DNA of 64,000 nt from Eretmocerus hayati (GCA_029851415.1 CM056742.1:53732954-53796953), one strand, 5' to 3'. Positions 1 through 10,242 are shown, counted from the stretch's first letter. Numbers and translations: made by a program. The notes: a model not told the origin generated them from the letters alone.

Positions 1-1
1 C

Positions 2-328
2 ATCACGAAACGTTGGCGGATCACTCAACAGATGCTTCAGAGCTTTTGGCGCCAGTGGTCACGGGAGTATTTACAGACACTGAACCAACGCCATATTTGG
101 CATCACCGAAGTCGTCCGATCGAAGTCGGCGATTTGGTACTCGTACGTGCAGAAAACACTCCTCCCGCCCAGTGGCCCTTGGCTCGAGTTACAGCCATTC
201 ATCCCAGCAACGATGATCTTCCGCGCGTCGTCACCATACGCACCGCAACAACAACACTGGACCGTCCAATTACTAAGCTGATTCTTTTACTCCAGAGCGA
301 CGAAGACAATGATGATTTGATACAATGA
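2..328 (+). CDS. BEL/Pao retrotransposon polyprotein, C-terminal end (partial)
   Basis: The frame is open from the window edge to a TGA at 326-328 and has no start inside the window, so this is the tail of a longer protein. It reads as the DUF5641-type region that follows the integrase in BEL/Pao polyproteins: a W-x-x-EYL-x-x-L block, then VGDLVLV, a PPAQWPLARV block, and RVVTIRT followed by RPITKL. That order of blocks is characteristic of insect BEL/Pao elements. The normal role of this region is in the integrase end of Pol, acting in the particle that inserts the cDNA. A polypurine tract and an LTR follow at the expected distance. The upstream part of the element lies outside the window, so activity cannot be judged. 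The tail after TKLILL is short and acidic. Confidence 0.85.
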   Translation: MTKRWRITQQMLQSFWRQWSREYLQTLNQRHIWHHRSRPIEVGDLVLVRAENTPPAQWPLARVTAIHPSNDDLPRVVTIRTATTTLDRPITKLILLLQSDEDNDDLIQ

Positions 329-490
329 TTTTATTGTTTTTGATCTACTTATTTTCAATATTATGAATGATACTTTGTTCGATTCCGAATCTACTACATT
401 CGACATACTTGAATTTTGAAATGTTTGTGTTTTCGCTCCATAGGGACTTTGTATTGTGTTCAAATTTTGATAATTCCTAGAGAAATTATA

Positions 491-847
491 GTGGGCGGAA
501 TGTTCGAAAATGTCGTAGTTACGCGCCATGGCAACCGTAGCGCCATCTGTTTGTCGCCCGTCAAACTTAGTAGTTACCGTCGAGCCACGGAGCGAAACAC
601 ATATTGTCAATAAAACTTGTGTTTTTCAATTTGTAATCGCTGCCTCACAGTTATTACGCCTCTCCAAATCTGAACACCGGTGTTCAAGCAGCTGTCCAGA
701 CAGATATCGCGGGGACACGGAGCACACTACATCGCTTCTTTGTACATAGTATTTACAACCCGTTATTAAAGTGACCTAAGTATTGTTATCAATTGCGAGT
801 TTCAATCTACGAGCCCAAATTACACCATTAAGTCTACAGACTTAACA
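491..847 (+). repeat. Polypurine tract and 3' LTR of the BEL/Pao element
   Basis: GTGGGCGGAA at 491-500 is a polypurine tract of the kind that primes plus-strand synthesis. It abuts TGTTCGAAAA, the proposed LTR start at 501. An AATAAA polyadenylation signal is at 609-614. The LTR is taken to end at 847 in AACA, so that it begins TGTT and ends AACA, giving 347 bp. The start is well supported by the purine tract. The end is inferred from the TG...CA rule alone because the 5' LTR is outside the window. Confidence 0.6.
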
Positions 848-925
848 TATATACATATATCACGAAACTCCCACGGACGCAGTGATTCCGATTCTTAGAA
901 AACTACTATAACGGGGCATGTCATG

Positions 926-1096
926 AGGGTGCCTTTTCACGATGGCAAAATTTTTCCCCACAGCCCATCTCTCGCCGTTGGAGCGAGAGAGACAATCCCC
1001 TGTCTTGGGGTCTCTAGACCGATAGTCTCTTTCTTTTGCTCCATTGGCGAGAGATGGGCTGTGGGGGAAAACTTTTGAGTCGTGAAAAGGCACCCT
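926..1096. mobile_element. Hairpin MITE, 171 bp
   Basis: AGGGTGCCTTTTCACGA at the left end is repeated in inverse at the right end (1080-1096). The arms continue inward through CCCACAGCCCATCTCTCGCC on the left and its complement around 1045-1065, so nearly the whole unit folds on itself. A second copy of the motif GAGAGACAATC / GAGACTATCGG lies near the loop. There is no coding capacity. No clear target duplication was found, so the superfamily is open. Confidence 0.6.
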
Positions 1097-1279
1097 GAGA
1101 GAGGCCCGCGTGCCGCGCACAGGGACATTTACTAGCGCGCGCGGGGTTGCATTCGCACTTGATTCGATGAGAGAATCAAACTCGAGATAATCCTCACGTG
1201 GTGCGACAGCTGGGCTCTCTACGCGAGTGACATTACGAATTGATCGCCATCAGCACACAAGTGAAGCGTCTCCTTCGAA

Positions 1280-2259
1280 CTACCTATTCGGGGGACTCCG
1301 AATTATCTATATGAGGACTCCAATGCTTCCACTAACAAGGGGAGGACCAGACCTTTGGATCAACAATCTTGTCCAAAATTTTTTTACAGTTTTGTATTAC
1401 CTAGAATATGAAGAATTCAGAGTAACTCCGTCAAATGGGCCTCCTGTTCAGAGTTACAGCCCAGGACATTAACATTGCCCAAATAGGCCCATGTAAAGAA
1501 AGTGATATATATAGGTATACTGGCAACGCTAACAATTTTTCTTGTAGCTCTGGACAGAAGGCCCATTTGACGGAGTTACTCTGGATTCTTCATATCCTAG
1601 GTGACACAAAACTGTAAAAAAAATTTGGAAAGGATTGGTGATCCAAAGGTCAGGTCCTCCCCTTGTAAGTTTTGAGGTCGATTGAGGCGGATTGAGATCT
1701 CGATGTTTCCAATTCTGGGAAATAGTATTGGAATCGATTAAGGCAGATAGGATTTCGAAATCCCAATACTGATATCCAGTATTCAAATCGATTCAGATGA
1801 ATATGGTATAAGGTCTCCAATGCTTCCAGTCAGTATTGAGGTCGATTGAGGCGGATTGAGATATCGATGTTTCCATTACTGAAAAACAGTGTTGGAATCG
1901 ATTGAAGTAGATAGAGCCCCTTTATAGCATGTCAATGCTCTTTCATTGACATTGGCATTGACACGGATTGGAATCGCGATATTCTATCAAGGGAATCAGC
2001 ATTCATACAGATAGAACATAGACTCTCGAATACTGGCAGTGAGTATTGAGATTGATTGACAATCTCACTTTCAATGCAAAAAGTCTGCATTGGTGAAGAT
2101 TGGTCTATAATGTTTGAATCATGATCAACATCATTGATCGTTATTGAACTCCAATCTTCCTCAATCCTGAAAGTCATGTTTCATATTCATGATAAGATTC
2201 TGGATTCAGAACGATTGGATGTATTTTAAATGAATCCAGCCAAACTTTTGCAGCAGGGT
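1280..2259 (-). mobile_element. Truncated copy of the satellite-carrying foldback element
   Basis: Positions 1927-2259 match the right terminal region of the giant element (about 23940-24262) in the same orientation, including the terminal block GCAGCAGGGT. Inward of it come about two trimers of the ~54 bp satellite (1280-1335 and 1669-1926). The opposite arm is missing, so this is one arm only. The satellite is interrupted by a 330 bp MITE at 1336-1665. This copy shows that the family is dispersed and not a single-locus rearrangement. Confidence 0.7.
1336..1665. mobile_element. TAA-flanked hairpin MITE, 330 bp
   Basis: Terminal inverted repeats CAAGGGGAGGACC (left) and its complement (right) bound a foldback whose arms run inward through AACTCCGTCAAATGGGCC (around 1421-1441 and 1565-1580). 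The trinucleotide TAA lies on both sides (1333-1335 and 1666-1668) and fits a 3 bp target duplication. The flanking sequence on both sides is the satellite that is intact elsewhere, which confirms the boundaries. A 3 bp TNA-type duplication is typical of PIF/Harbinger elements, so that is the likely source of the transposase. The assignment is inferred. Confidence 0.75.
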
Positions 2260-3615
2260 ATATCTTATCCATGGCAAAATCACATCTGCCGTCCTAGAAC
2301 GTTCCAAAAAAGTTTCTGTATACGTTCAATCATTTATTATCGCTTAATATGCAAAAAGGAATAGAAAAAGTCGACTCAGAGGAGCGCAGACTCAATATTC
2401 AATTTCTGGATCTTTGGACACAGAATGTGTAAGTTATCACGATAGTACTCATATCTGACCAAGCCTCAGAGACTGAGGCAGAGAATACAGTTTGGATATC
2501 AAATAAGGCTTGGAAGAAATTTGCTTAGACTCATTTATCTTAGTTTTGAATCGTTATCATGAACACATGAGGAATCGTGATTCCACCCAGAGAAGGGCAA
2601 ATTTGTGGAGCCTTTGTGCCTTGATTATACAACGTAGCTCCATGATACTAACCATGCCAAAAAAAATTGAACCCCTCCAGTAAACACTTGCCTGCAATGA
2701 ATACTTGCCAAAAAGTGAACACAATCATATGATAGCTGGAGGACATTTGTCGTTGTTTGCTGTTATGGGCCAAGCAAGTAAAGAGCATCCATTTTGACAA
2801 ATTCCAGAAGAATCCATCCCGTGCATAATGGTGGAAGTTATTGATGCTCTTTGATACTTCATTTCTTCTGGTGTCAGATTTAAGTCAAGCCATTTCTTAA
2901 TTTGTACTTACACCCAAGGACGTCACTCGCCCAATTTCCCAGGTATGGATCGCCTCAGGGGTCTAAAGTGAGAGCTAAAAAAAAAGTTCATCAGGATTTG
3001 AAGAAGCTTGCTAATTGATGATAGCTTCGGTGGGTTGGGCCAAGGTTGCAAGGTGTCCATGCGATTAAGTGTAATTAATACTGAGTGCAGAGACAGCAGT
3101 CTCAAAACCTTGCTCAGTTTACTCTTTTAGTGCAAAGAGCGATCAACATACTTGGCATCAGCATACTTCTTCTCATTCTTTTGAGAGGCAGAGATTAATT
3201 TCACTCAGACCACTCTGCGGAGCAGAGTCTTTATTACATTAAGTTGCAAAATTTTGACTCGCTTGGATTCGATTTCCCAGGTGTGGATTTCCATATGTAG
3301 TCTCGGCCCAGGTGTGGCTTCATCCATACCATCCAGAGGGAAAGTGACGTCCCTGCTTACACCTTGGATTTTGAATGACTAGGTGTTACTGAATTCATGC
3401 AAGATTCAACTAATTGGCATATACGTTCGAGGATGTAATGCAGCAAGATGTTATTCAAGGATAGTCTAAGGCTTTCAGTAATATGATGGAATATTCTGGG
3501 AATTCTGATGATGACTTGAACAAGTATGATAATGTTGCAATGTTCACTCCTGGTTCCGTTCATAATAACATGAGAGAAAAATAAACATAATGAAGATACA
3601 CAAGGACACTAGTAC
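2260..3615. other. Low-repeat stretch beside the TBCA exon
   Basis: No large inverted or tandem repeat and no recognisable gene was seen. A stretch on the minus strand (about 3357-3500) is open and has an acceptor-like CCCAG and a donor-like AAG/GTGTAAG, but its translation resembles nothing known. The stretch is probably intron or intergenic DNA of the TBCA locus. Confidence 0.4.
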
Positions 3616-3747
3616 CTTTCTGTTTCAATTTATCTATTTTCTGATGTTGGCATTTGACCTCGACTTCGTACGTTTTTTTTTCTTTAGTCAATCTTTTGAC
3701 TACACCTGTTTTGATTTTGAGTAATCGTAATCGGTCCTCTGACATTT
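3616..3747 (-). CDS. TBCA: Tubulin-binding cofactor A, first coding exon
   Basis: On the minus strand an ATG at 3745-3743 opens a frame whose first 43 residues match the N-terminus of tubulin-specific chaperone A. The core KIKTGVVKRLTKEK is nearly identical to the conserved block of animal TBCA (KIKTGVVKRL-x-KEK), and it is followed by the Lys/Glu-rich start of the first long helix. TBCA binds beta-tubulin in the cytosol and holds it for the alpha/beta heterodimer folding pathway. The exon is bounded by a pyrimidine-rich acceptor (CTCTCTGTTTTAG at 3760-3748) and a donor AAAG/GTACTAG at 3616/3615, leaving the last codon split after its first base. The rest of the protein, including the expected PDCQRRL block, was not found on this strand to the window edge, so later exons are probably outside or the locus is broken. 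This is the only likely host gene recognised here. Confidence 0.75.
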
Positions 3748-4059
3748 CTAAAACAGAGAGATGTGGTCCACCGTCACGAGAATGTACCTGAAGGGTCTCT
3801 AGAATGGAGAGTGATGGAGAGATTGCCCTGCAGGATCGCTAGTGGAGACCAGACCGTGGACTAGACAGCTGTCGCGCCTCCCGCACTCTAGTCTAGCGGG
3901 ACCACGCATGTTGATACAAAATCTGGACTTCCTATGCATCATGAGAGCATACCCTATTAAAAAAAAAATCATGTAATGCGCATGACATGAAATCGTGATG
4001 TCACGTTTTCTAGAAAACATGAGTAATAAACTTGTCAATTCGTGACATGAGTCGGAAGG

Positions 4060-4350
4060 AGTAATATGACATCATGAAACCTTGTCATGAACAATTGTCA
4101 TGAAGGTTTGTCATGAATTTTCGTCATGAATTTTCGTCATGATCTTCCGGATTTTCCGTGGCCTGGGCCATGTCATGCGACTTTGTCATGAACTTTTGTC
4201 ATGAATTTACACATTTTTTACATACTTTGAGGCATGTCATGAGACCTTGTCATGATCTTTTGTCATGAATTCACCACATTTTTTACGTACTTTGAGGCAT
4301 GTCATGGGACCTTGTCATGATCTTTTGTCATAAATTCACCACGTTTTGCT
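4060..4350. repeat. TCATGA-rich subterminal repeats (left arm)
   Basis: Short degenerate tandem units such as TTTGTCATGAATT and CTTGTCATGA recur about every 12-40 bp. A longer unit of about 70 bp, containing GGCATGTCATG and TTCACCACATTTTTTAC, is repeated twice to three times. The same array is present in inverse in the right arm (about 7360-7540). TCATGA is itself palindromic, so the array offers many identical potential protein-binding sites inside the element ends. Confidence 0.7.
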
Positions 4351-4816
4351 TTCTCGAAAGAGAAAGCATTCATTTGGTGCCAGGTGAATTTTCTTCGAAT
4401 TTTTTCCAAAAAAAATTTTTTCTCCTTCAGTGAACCTCCAGAATACATGAAATTTGTACAGTTCTCTTCCTTTCGCCAAGATCTATCGAATGTAGGTCAC
4501 AGTTTTTCTTTATAAGCCCTCACAAAAATAGTACAACCCCATCATTCGAGCCCTCTGTCCGTGTCTGTGTGTATATGTGTATGTATGTTGTTTTCTACCG
4601 CTCAGCAAAACTCCTCAAAGGTCTGATAGATCGTTTTGAAATTTTTATGCCATGTTCGGAGGCGTCTCCAGATGAAAATGCTAGATTTTTACTGCCCCCC
4701 CCCATGATTAATTTCATACTTTTGAATTTTTCTTCATTTATCAGTGACTTTTTCTTCTCTTAAAATTAGAAATATTGTTTCCTCCCCCCTCAAAGAATCT
4801 GAGGCGGTAAATTCAC

Positions 4817-4985
4817 ACGTTTCTCGACGTGCTGGATTGATTGGGTGATACGGAATTCCGATTGAGGCTCATTTTATTCTAGCTTCTTCATACCTCTCTT
4901 ACATCGGGCTATAAGACCTCTATACTCACAATTCGACAAAATTCCGTATCAACCAATCGATTCAGCACGTCGAGAAACATCCAAA
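4817..4985. repeat. Small inverted repeat, possible MITE
   Basis: TTTCTCGACGTGCTGGATTG near 4818 is mirrored by CAATCGATTCAGCACGTCG near 4955-4975, with GATACGGAATTCCG / TTCCGTATC next to it inside. The spacer is about 80 bp. A diverged third copy of the right arm (CTGTATCAACCAATCGATTT) appears at 5249-5268. No target duplication was resolved. Confidence 0.45.
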
Positions 4986-5893
4986 TCTCCTCCTTAACAT
5001 TTTTTTCATACAGTAGAATGAAGTACAAATCATTTATAAGATGTGCTCCTTCCGGAAAATTTGCAAATTTCTCATTAAAAAATTCTCAAGTCAAAAAATA
5101 CTCCTGCGATCATGCTCAAAATTCACTGGCATCATCATCACAATCTCCAAAATACACCTACAGAGTCTCAAAAGAGTTTGTTATTCCAATTTTCACGTTC
5201 ACCGACACTATAAATTGCTTTCTTTCCTAATCTCATCATCTCTTCACGAAAATTCTGTATCAACCAATCGATTTGTCACGTTAATAAAAATCAATAACAA
5301 ACTCGTTCTCTTTACTCTGTTCTACCGAGTGCAAATTAAAATTCACACTCCATGATTTATTTTTCAAATAACAAATTTGTGAAAAAATACTCATTTTACT
5401 TGGTTTTCTTAGAACCGGTTCATCCCATTTCCAATATAGTCACAATGAGTGATTCCTTTCCAATTCAAATTATCATTTACAGCTCAGAATACTCATGCCT
5501 GGTTCATATGTCAGTAAATCCAATATATAACATATTTTTTTGTTATTCTTATATTTCATAACCAACTTTCTGCACATTCTGATCATTGTGATTTGTTTAT
5601 CTTCGGGAAACAGAATTCATTCCCCAAATATTCTTTATATCCTTTATTACTTGTGTCCCTTTTCTAGTACTTTGTCCAATTTTTTGAGTCATTTTTCATG
5701 ATAAAGAAAGGGATCTAAAAAAAAATTCCTGTACTGGAAGATGATTTCGTAGTATTCAAGAACGTGCAAAAACAGATTAGTTCCAGTTCTTGTGGTATGT
5801 TAGCGACAGCATGCGCATCAACAATCTGTTTTGGTAGAGATCCGTCGATGAGGGATTATTGTACTGATAGAATAATACTGCGGGTCATTTATA

Positions 5894-5950
5894 GTATATT
5901 ATGCGTCGAGTGCCAAAAACTTTGTTCTTGGCACTCGACGCGTAATATAC
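5894..5950. repeat. Perfect-stem hairpin, 23 bp arms
   Basis: GTATATTATGCGTCGAGTG and the inverse CACTCGACGCGTAATATAC face each other across an 11 base loop, with one mismatch in 23 pairs. A second, looser inverted pair (ACGTGGAAACTG near 5974 and CAGTTTCCGCGTCGAG near 6031) follows directly. It shares the CGCGTCGAG word with the hairpin. They may be a decayed small foldback element. Confidence 0.5.
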
Positions 5951-6354
5951 GAAAACCTTGTTGGACGTCGGCTTACGGCGATACGTGGAAACTGCGTGTT
6001 CCCATGCTACCTCCTGCAGCGAGGAAGCGTCACAGTTTCCGCGTCGAGTTGTATAAATGAAAATATTGTTGACTGGAATTTTTGAAGAGTATCCTTGGTA
6101 AACATAAAATTCGGAAGAGTATTTAAAAATGATAGAGAAATGATTTATCATCCATTAGAAGAATTATTTGATGAATTTCATTATTTGATAATATCGATAT
6201 TTTGGATGTATAAATATTTTGATACAAATTCCATAAAGAGATTTGATCATTGTAACAAATTAGTATATTGGAATTTTTGAATGAATAATATGTGATTAGT
6301 TGACTTCTTCAATCGCAATGAGAAAGCATTCTGCTAAACTCTTTTAGCAGCGTA

Positions 6355-7351
6355 TTTCATATGCTTTCCCTGCCTGAAGGAACCGAGTCGGCTGAGCTAG
6401 TTTCAGATGCCGACTCGGCTCCATAAATGATTTTCTTAAAATTTTTGTCTAGATCGCAACTAAAAAAGTCAGTTGTATGGACAAAAAGTCGATTAATAAG
6501 GGTAAACCATAAAAAAGGAAAACAAACTTTTTGGCTAGATTTTCCCGAATCGGAAATTCCGGCCGAGTCCGTGGTACGAACCCACGACCTTTGCATCGTT
6601 CCGATTCAAAGTCCGACACCTTACCTTGAGACCGGCAAGGAAGGTTAGGTAACTAGTACTAAAAAGCTTACATAAAAAGTGGGTCGCTATAGCTATACCT
6701 GAAACACACTTGAAGTGTAGCGGACTGGTCGCTATAACTATCATACATATAGTAAGCGCTTCGTTATACATTCATGCACTCATCGTGTTTTTCTCAATTT
6801 TGCTGTTATTTAGGGAAGGACTTGGGAAGTGCAAGTAATCACCCCGGCGACTCCACGCTCGCTCGCCGGCTGTATGCTGGGAGCGACAATCTTCTGCTCA
6901 CTATCATCAAATATGATGAGTGCATGAATGTATATATGAGCAACGAAGAGCTTACTGTGTATAATAGTTATAGCGACCAGCCCGCTACACTTCAAGTGTG
7001 CTTCAGCTATAGCTATAGCGACCCACACTTTATGTAAGCTCTTTAGTACGAGTCACCTAACCTTCCTTGCTGGCCCCAAGGTAAGGTGTCGGACTTTGAG
7101 TCGGAATGATGCAAAGGTCGTGGGTTCGTACCCCGGTCTCGGCCGAAATTTCCGATTCGTGAAAACCTGACCGAAACCTTTTTTTTCTTTTTTCATGGCT
7201 TACCCTTATTAATCGACTTTTTGTCCATACAACTACCTTTTTTAGTTGCAATTTAGGCAAATATTTTGAGAAAATTATAAATGGAGCCGAGTTGGCTATC
7301 TGAAACTAGCTAAGCCATCTCGGTTCCTTCAGGCAGGGAAAGGATATGAAA
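6355..7351. mobile_element. Nested foldback element with CGAGTCGG motifs
   Basis: The ends TTTCATAT and ATATGAAA enclose inverted arms of about 385 bp (6355-6740 and 6965-7351) around a ~220 bp loop. The arms carry CCCTGCCTGAAGGAACCGAG, two copies of GCCGACTCGG and a tRNA-like block. The element abuts the right arm of the surrounding 3952-7657 element, so it is probably an insertion into that element's loop. Target duplication is not clear. No protein of its own is encoded. Confidence 0.65.
7066..7150 (+). pseudogene. tRNA-like block in foldback arm (right copy)
   Basis: GGCCCCAAGGTAAGG ... GGTCGTGGGTTCGTACCCCGG resembles the D-arm to T-arm span of a tRNA gene, with a good T-loop (GGGTTCGTACCCC, a near-match to the RNA polymerase III B box GGTTCGANNCC). 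The inverse copy is at about 6568-6645 in the left arm and has GGTACGAACCCACG. The anticodon arm does not fold convincingly. It is best read as a tRNA-derived sequence carried by the element. Confidence 0.4.
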
Positions 7352-8117
7352 AATGTGGTGAATTTATGACAAAACATCATGACAAGGTCCCATGACATGC
7401 CTCAAAGTATGTAAAAAAATGTGGTGAATTCGTAACAAAAGATCATGACAAGGTCCCATGACATGCCTCAAAGTATGTAAAAAATGTGGTGAATTCATGA
7501 CAAAAGTTCATGACAAATGTTCATGACAAGGTTTCATGATGTCATGTTACTCCTTCCGACTCATGTCACGAATTGACGAGTTTATTATTCATTTTTTCTA
7601 GAAAACGTGACATCATGATTTCATGTCATGCGCATTACATGATTCTTTCCAATAGGGTAGGGCACGCTGTGATTTTGAACTATTAAGGAGGTACTAGCGC
7701 CCTAACTTTTTCAGTCATTTCGATTCGGAAAAATTATGGCACATACTCCTTGATGAAACGAATCCCTTGCCGTTTTTCAAATATGCAGGTTGTCGACCTT
7801 ATTTTTGAGAAAAAAATTTCTAAAGGATTGGAATGGAATTCAACACGGCCTCTGTAATGGGTAGTGACCACGAAATGAGTCATATCTCAAAGTTTAACAA
7901 GTGTTACCGCGACGAGCAACTGTCCAAGCATGTATCATTTATGGACGAATGGAATGTCATTCAGAAACATAAATGTTGCCGACGTGTGTCATTCGAAAGA
8001 ATCAAAACTGTCGGAGAACAGGTGTGCAGCGGCTGCTCGACCGCTGCACGCTTGCGCAAGCTTGGGTTCTGTATGTGTGTCGGTGAGCGAGTGCGTCTCG
8101 TAGCCTGCGACGCTTGT

Positions 8118-9285
8118 CCCTACTGAAAGAGGCCGAGTCGGTGACCGAGACGGTTGACCGAGTCGGTGTACGGAGTTGGTGACTGTTTCAGTTTACCGAC
8201 TCGGTCACTTCGCATGGAATGGCCCCAAATGCCACGAAACGAACAATAAATGATAAATTATCGTCAGTGGTGGATAGGAAAATTAAAAATAAATAGAAAA
8301 AAACATTCCCGGCTATTTTCACAATTTTGACGCGAGTGGGGTTCGAACCTGCAATCTCTTGATTACGAGTCCAAGCACATGTGCGCGGGGCCAGCGAGAC
8401 ATGTTACGACAGAGGGCTTAGTGAGCGTAATTGGAGTGTGACTCATAGGAAGTACCTAAGATCTGTTTATCATCAGTTTTATCATTAGTTGATCATAAAC
8501 TCTGGCGCCAGAGCACTGAGTCAAGCCGTAGCTAGGATAGGATTTGGAATATTCCTAGATCTGGCTGCTTACCGAGTCGGTTGACCGACTCGGTCAACCG
8601 AATTCAAATTTTCACGGGAAAGCAACACGCATAGGACTTGGGAATTTCCGAGATTTGGCTGGTTAACTACCGACACGGTACACCGACTCGGTCGACCGAA
8701 TCCAAATTTTCACGGGAAAGTAACACCGAGTCGGTTAACCAGTAAAATTTTGAAAATTTTCCTAGTTTTATGCGTGTTGCTTTCCCGCGAAAATTTGAAT
8801 TCGGTTGACCGAGTCGGTCAACCGACTCGGTCAAGCAGCCAGATCTAGAAATATTCCAAGTCCCATCCTAACTACGGCTTGACTCAGTGCTCTGGCGCCA
8901 GAGTTTATGATCAACTAATGATAAAACTGATGATAAACAGATCTTAGGTACTTCCTATGAGTCACACTCCAAGTACGCTCACTAAGCCCTCTGTCGTAAC
9001 ATGTCTCGCTGGCCCCGGGCACATATGCTTGGACTCGTAATCAAGAAATTGCAGGTTCGAACCCCACTCGCGTCAAAATTGTGAAAATAGTCGGGAATGT
9101 TTTTTTCTATTTTTTTTAAATTTTTCTATTAACCACTGACGATAATTTATCATTTATTGTTCGTTTCGTGGCATTTGGGGCCATTCCATGCGAAGTGACC
9201 GAGTCGGTAAACTGAAACAGTCACCGACTTCGTACACCGACTCGGTCAACCGTCTCGGTCACCGACTCGGCCTCTTTCAGTAGGG
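8118..9285. mobile_element. 1.17 kb palindromic element rich in CCGACTCGGT
   Basis: CCCTACTGAAAGAGGCCGAG at the left is matched in inverse at the right end, and the whole interval folds about a centre near 8702 with only scattered mismatches. Each arm contains four or more copies of CCGACTCGGT or its complement, a tRNA-like block, and a CTCTGGCGCCAGAG palindrome. No protein is encoded. Boundaries are uncertain by a few bases: CCCTA...TAGGG could be element ends or a TA duplication inside a palindromic target. The near-identity of the arms implies either recent insertion or gene conversion between arms. Confidence 0.75.
9008..9074 (+). pseudogene. tRNA-like block in palindrome arm (inverse copy at 8328-8396)
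   Basis: The segment GGCCCCGGGCACATATGCTT, then GGACTCGTAATCAAG, then GCAGGTTCGAACCCCACTCG has the order of a D-arm, anticodon arm and T-arm. The T-arm is excellent (CAGGTTCGAACCCC, an exact B-box core). The anticodon loop would be CTCGTAA with anticodon CGT (Thr), but its stem pairs poorly and the D-arm lacks the usual GGTTA. The inverse copy in the other arm is almost identical. It looks like a tRNA-derived pseudogene captured in the element. Confidence 0.45.
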
Positions 9286-9356
9286 GTGTTGGTAGGCGCA
9301 GGGCCCTAGCTGTTCGTGATACGTTACCCAACGCTGGTGCCTCCTTAAAAAATACT

Positions 9357-10100
9357 CGTGCTATCGCGAACCGAAAATCGCTGAAATTCAGTCCTGATAT
9401 TATTCTGAACCCAATGCTGGGTGCAGAATATCGTCGCCAGAAATTTAACTCATTAAAATCAAGATGTGCTATACAAAAAAAGGTAGACTGCAGCGCCGCC
9501 TATGGCAGAAAATAGCATGACGCTGTGGTGGTCCCAGCAAGTTGCATAGTCGCTGCGGGGAGTAACGGGAGGCCGAGATTACACGCACATCGAAGCGTTG
9601 CCTATCTGCGTGAGGACCACCACGGCGTAACGCCAGAGATTAGAGGGGGGATGGCCAGCGCTATGATTTTGGTGCGAAACACTTCTGTCGCGAGAATACG
9701 GTGGCGCACCAAGCGGCCTTCTTGCGAAACGCACCCAAACTCGCTGGAGACGGGGGGGGGGAGAGATGAGACGAGTAAGTAGAGTTTTAGAGAGCACAGC
9801 TGCATATATCCATTTTACTCATGATGAGCCTTTCGGCAGAGTATTTTACATAGCTATTGCCGTGAAGGCTAGACTGTCGCGCCGCCTCCCGGACTCTAGC
9901 GGGGCTGTGCATGTGATACGAAATCTGGACTTTCTATGCAGCGAAGCATAGGGCACGCTGTGATTTTCAACAATTAAAAAACACTCGTGCTATCGCGAAC
10001 CGTGACAATCGTTAAGATTCAATCCTCTAGCTATTGCAAACCCATCGTGGGTGCAGAATATCATCGTCGGAACTTGAATTTATTGAAATCAAGGTGAATG
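9357..10100 (+). repeat. Dispersed repeat copies with uninterrupted insertion site
   Basis: Two ~115 bp direct repeats start CGTGCTATCGCGAACCG at 9357 and at 9986 and share GGGTGCAGAATATC further in. Between them, about 9865-9995 carries CTGTCGCGCCGCCTCCCG, AAATCTGGACTTTC and GCATAGGGCACGCTGTGATT. These are also found split around the 3952-7657 foldback (3865-3951 and 7658-7690). This family is therefore an older repeat into which that foldback inserted. Confidence 0.65.
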
Positions 10101-10242
10101 TCGTGTTAGTTGGTGAAGCCACGCATGTTAGCAGAATACGCGAGCCGCAGCTTAGCAGCCGGTAATGGCCGCGTTCGTGAGCCCAAAATCAGTGGATTAC
10201 AACTCGTCGATTCTTAGCTCACAGTGATTGGATCTTCTTCAG

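Larger units (their letters stand above)
1..847 (+). mobile_element. BEL/Pao LTR retrotransposon, 3' end
   Basis: The interval holds the end of Pol, about 160 bp of non-coding sequence, a purine tract (491-500) and a 3' LTR (501-847). The 5' part is cut off by the window edge. The proposed 5 bp target duplication copy would be TATAT at 848-852, but the matching left copy is not visible. Confidence 0.75.
3952..7657. mobile_element. Foldback element with TA target duplication, 3.7 kb
   Basis: The element begins CCCTATT at 3952 and ends AATAGGG at 7657. The outer ~60 bp of each end are near-perfect inverted repeats, and the arms continue to about 4350 and from about 7355. TA lies on both sides (3950-3951, 7658-7659). 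A related dispersed repeat at about 9870-9995 carries the uninterrupted site, with AAGCATAGGGCACGC where this copy has AGCATA, then the element, then TAGGGCACGC. This fixes both boundaries and the 2 bp duplication. TA duplication points to mobilisation by a Tc1/mariner-type transposase. No transposase is encoded. The interior holds unrelated AT-rich sequence, two small hairpins and a second foldback (6355-7351). Confidence 0.85.

Noticed and set aside
3139..3190. Minus-strand NEKKYADAKYVDR-type peptide ending in a stop, considered as TBCA last exon
   Set aside because: Only a few residues resemble the TBCA tail, the acceptor is poor, and the essential middle exon is missing.
3357..3500. Minus-strand open stretch with splice-like ends near the TBCA exon
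   Set aside because: The translation does not match the expected second part of TBCA or any family I know. Kept only as a note.
8328..9074. Functional threonine tRNA genes in the 8118-9285 palindrome
   Set aside because: The T-arm is good, but the D-arm and anticodon stem do not fold properly, so they are listed as tRNA-like only.
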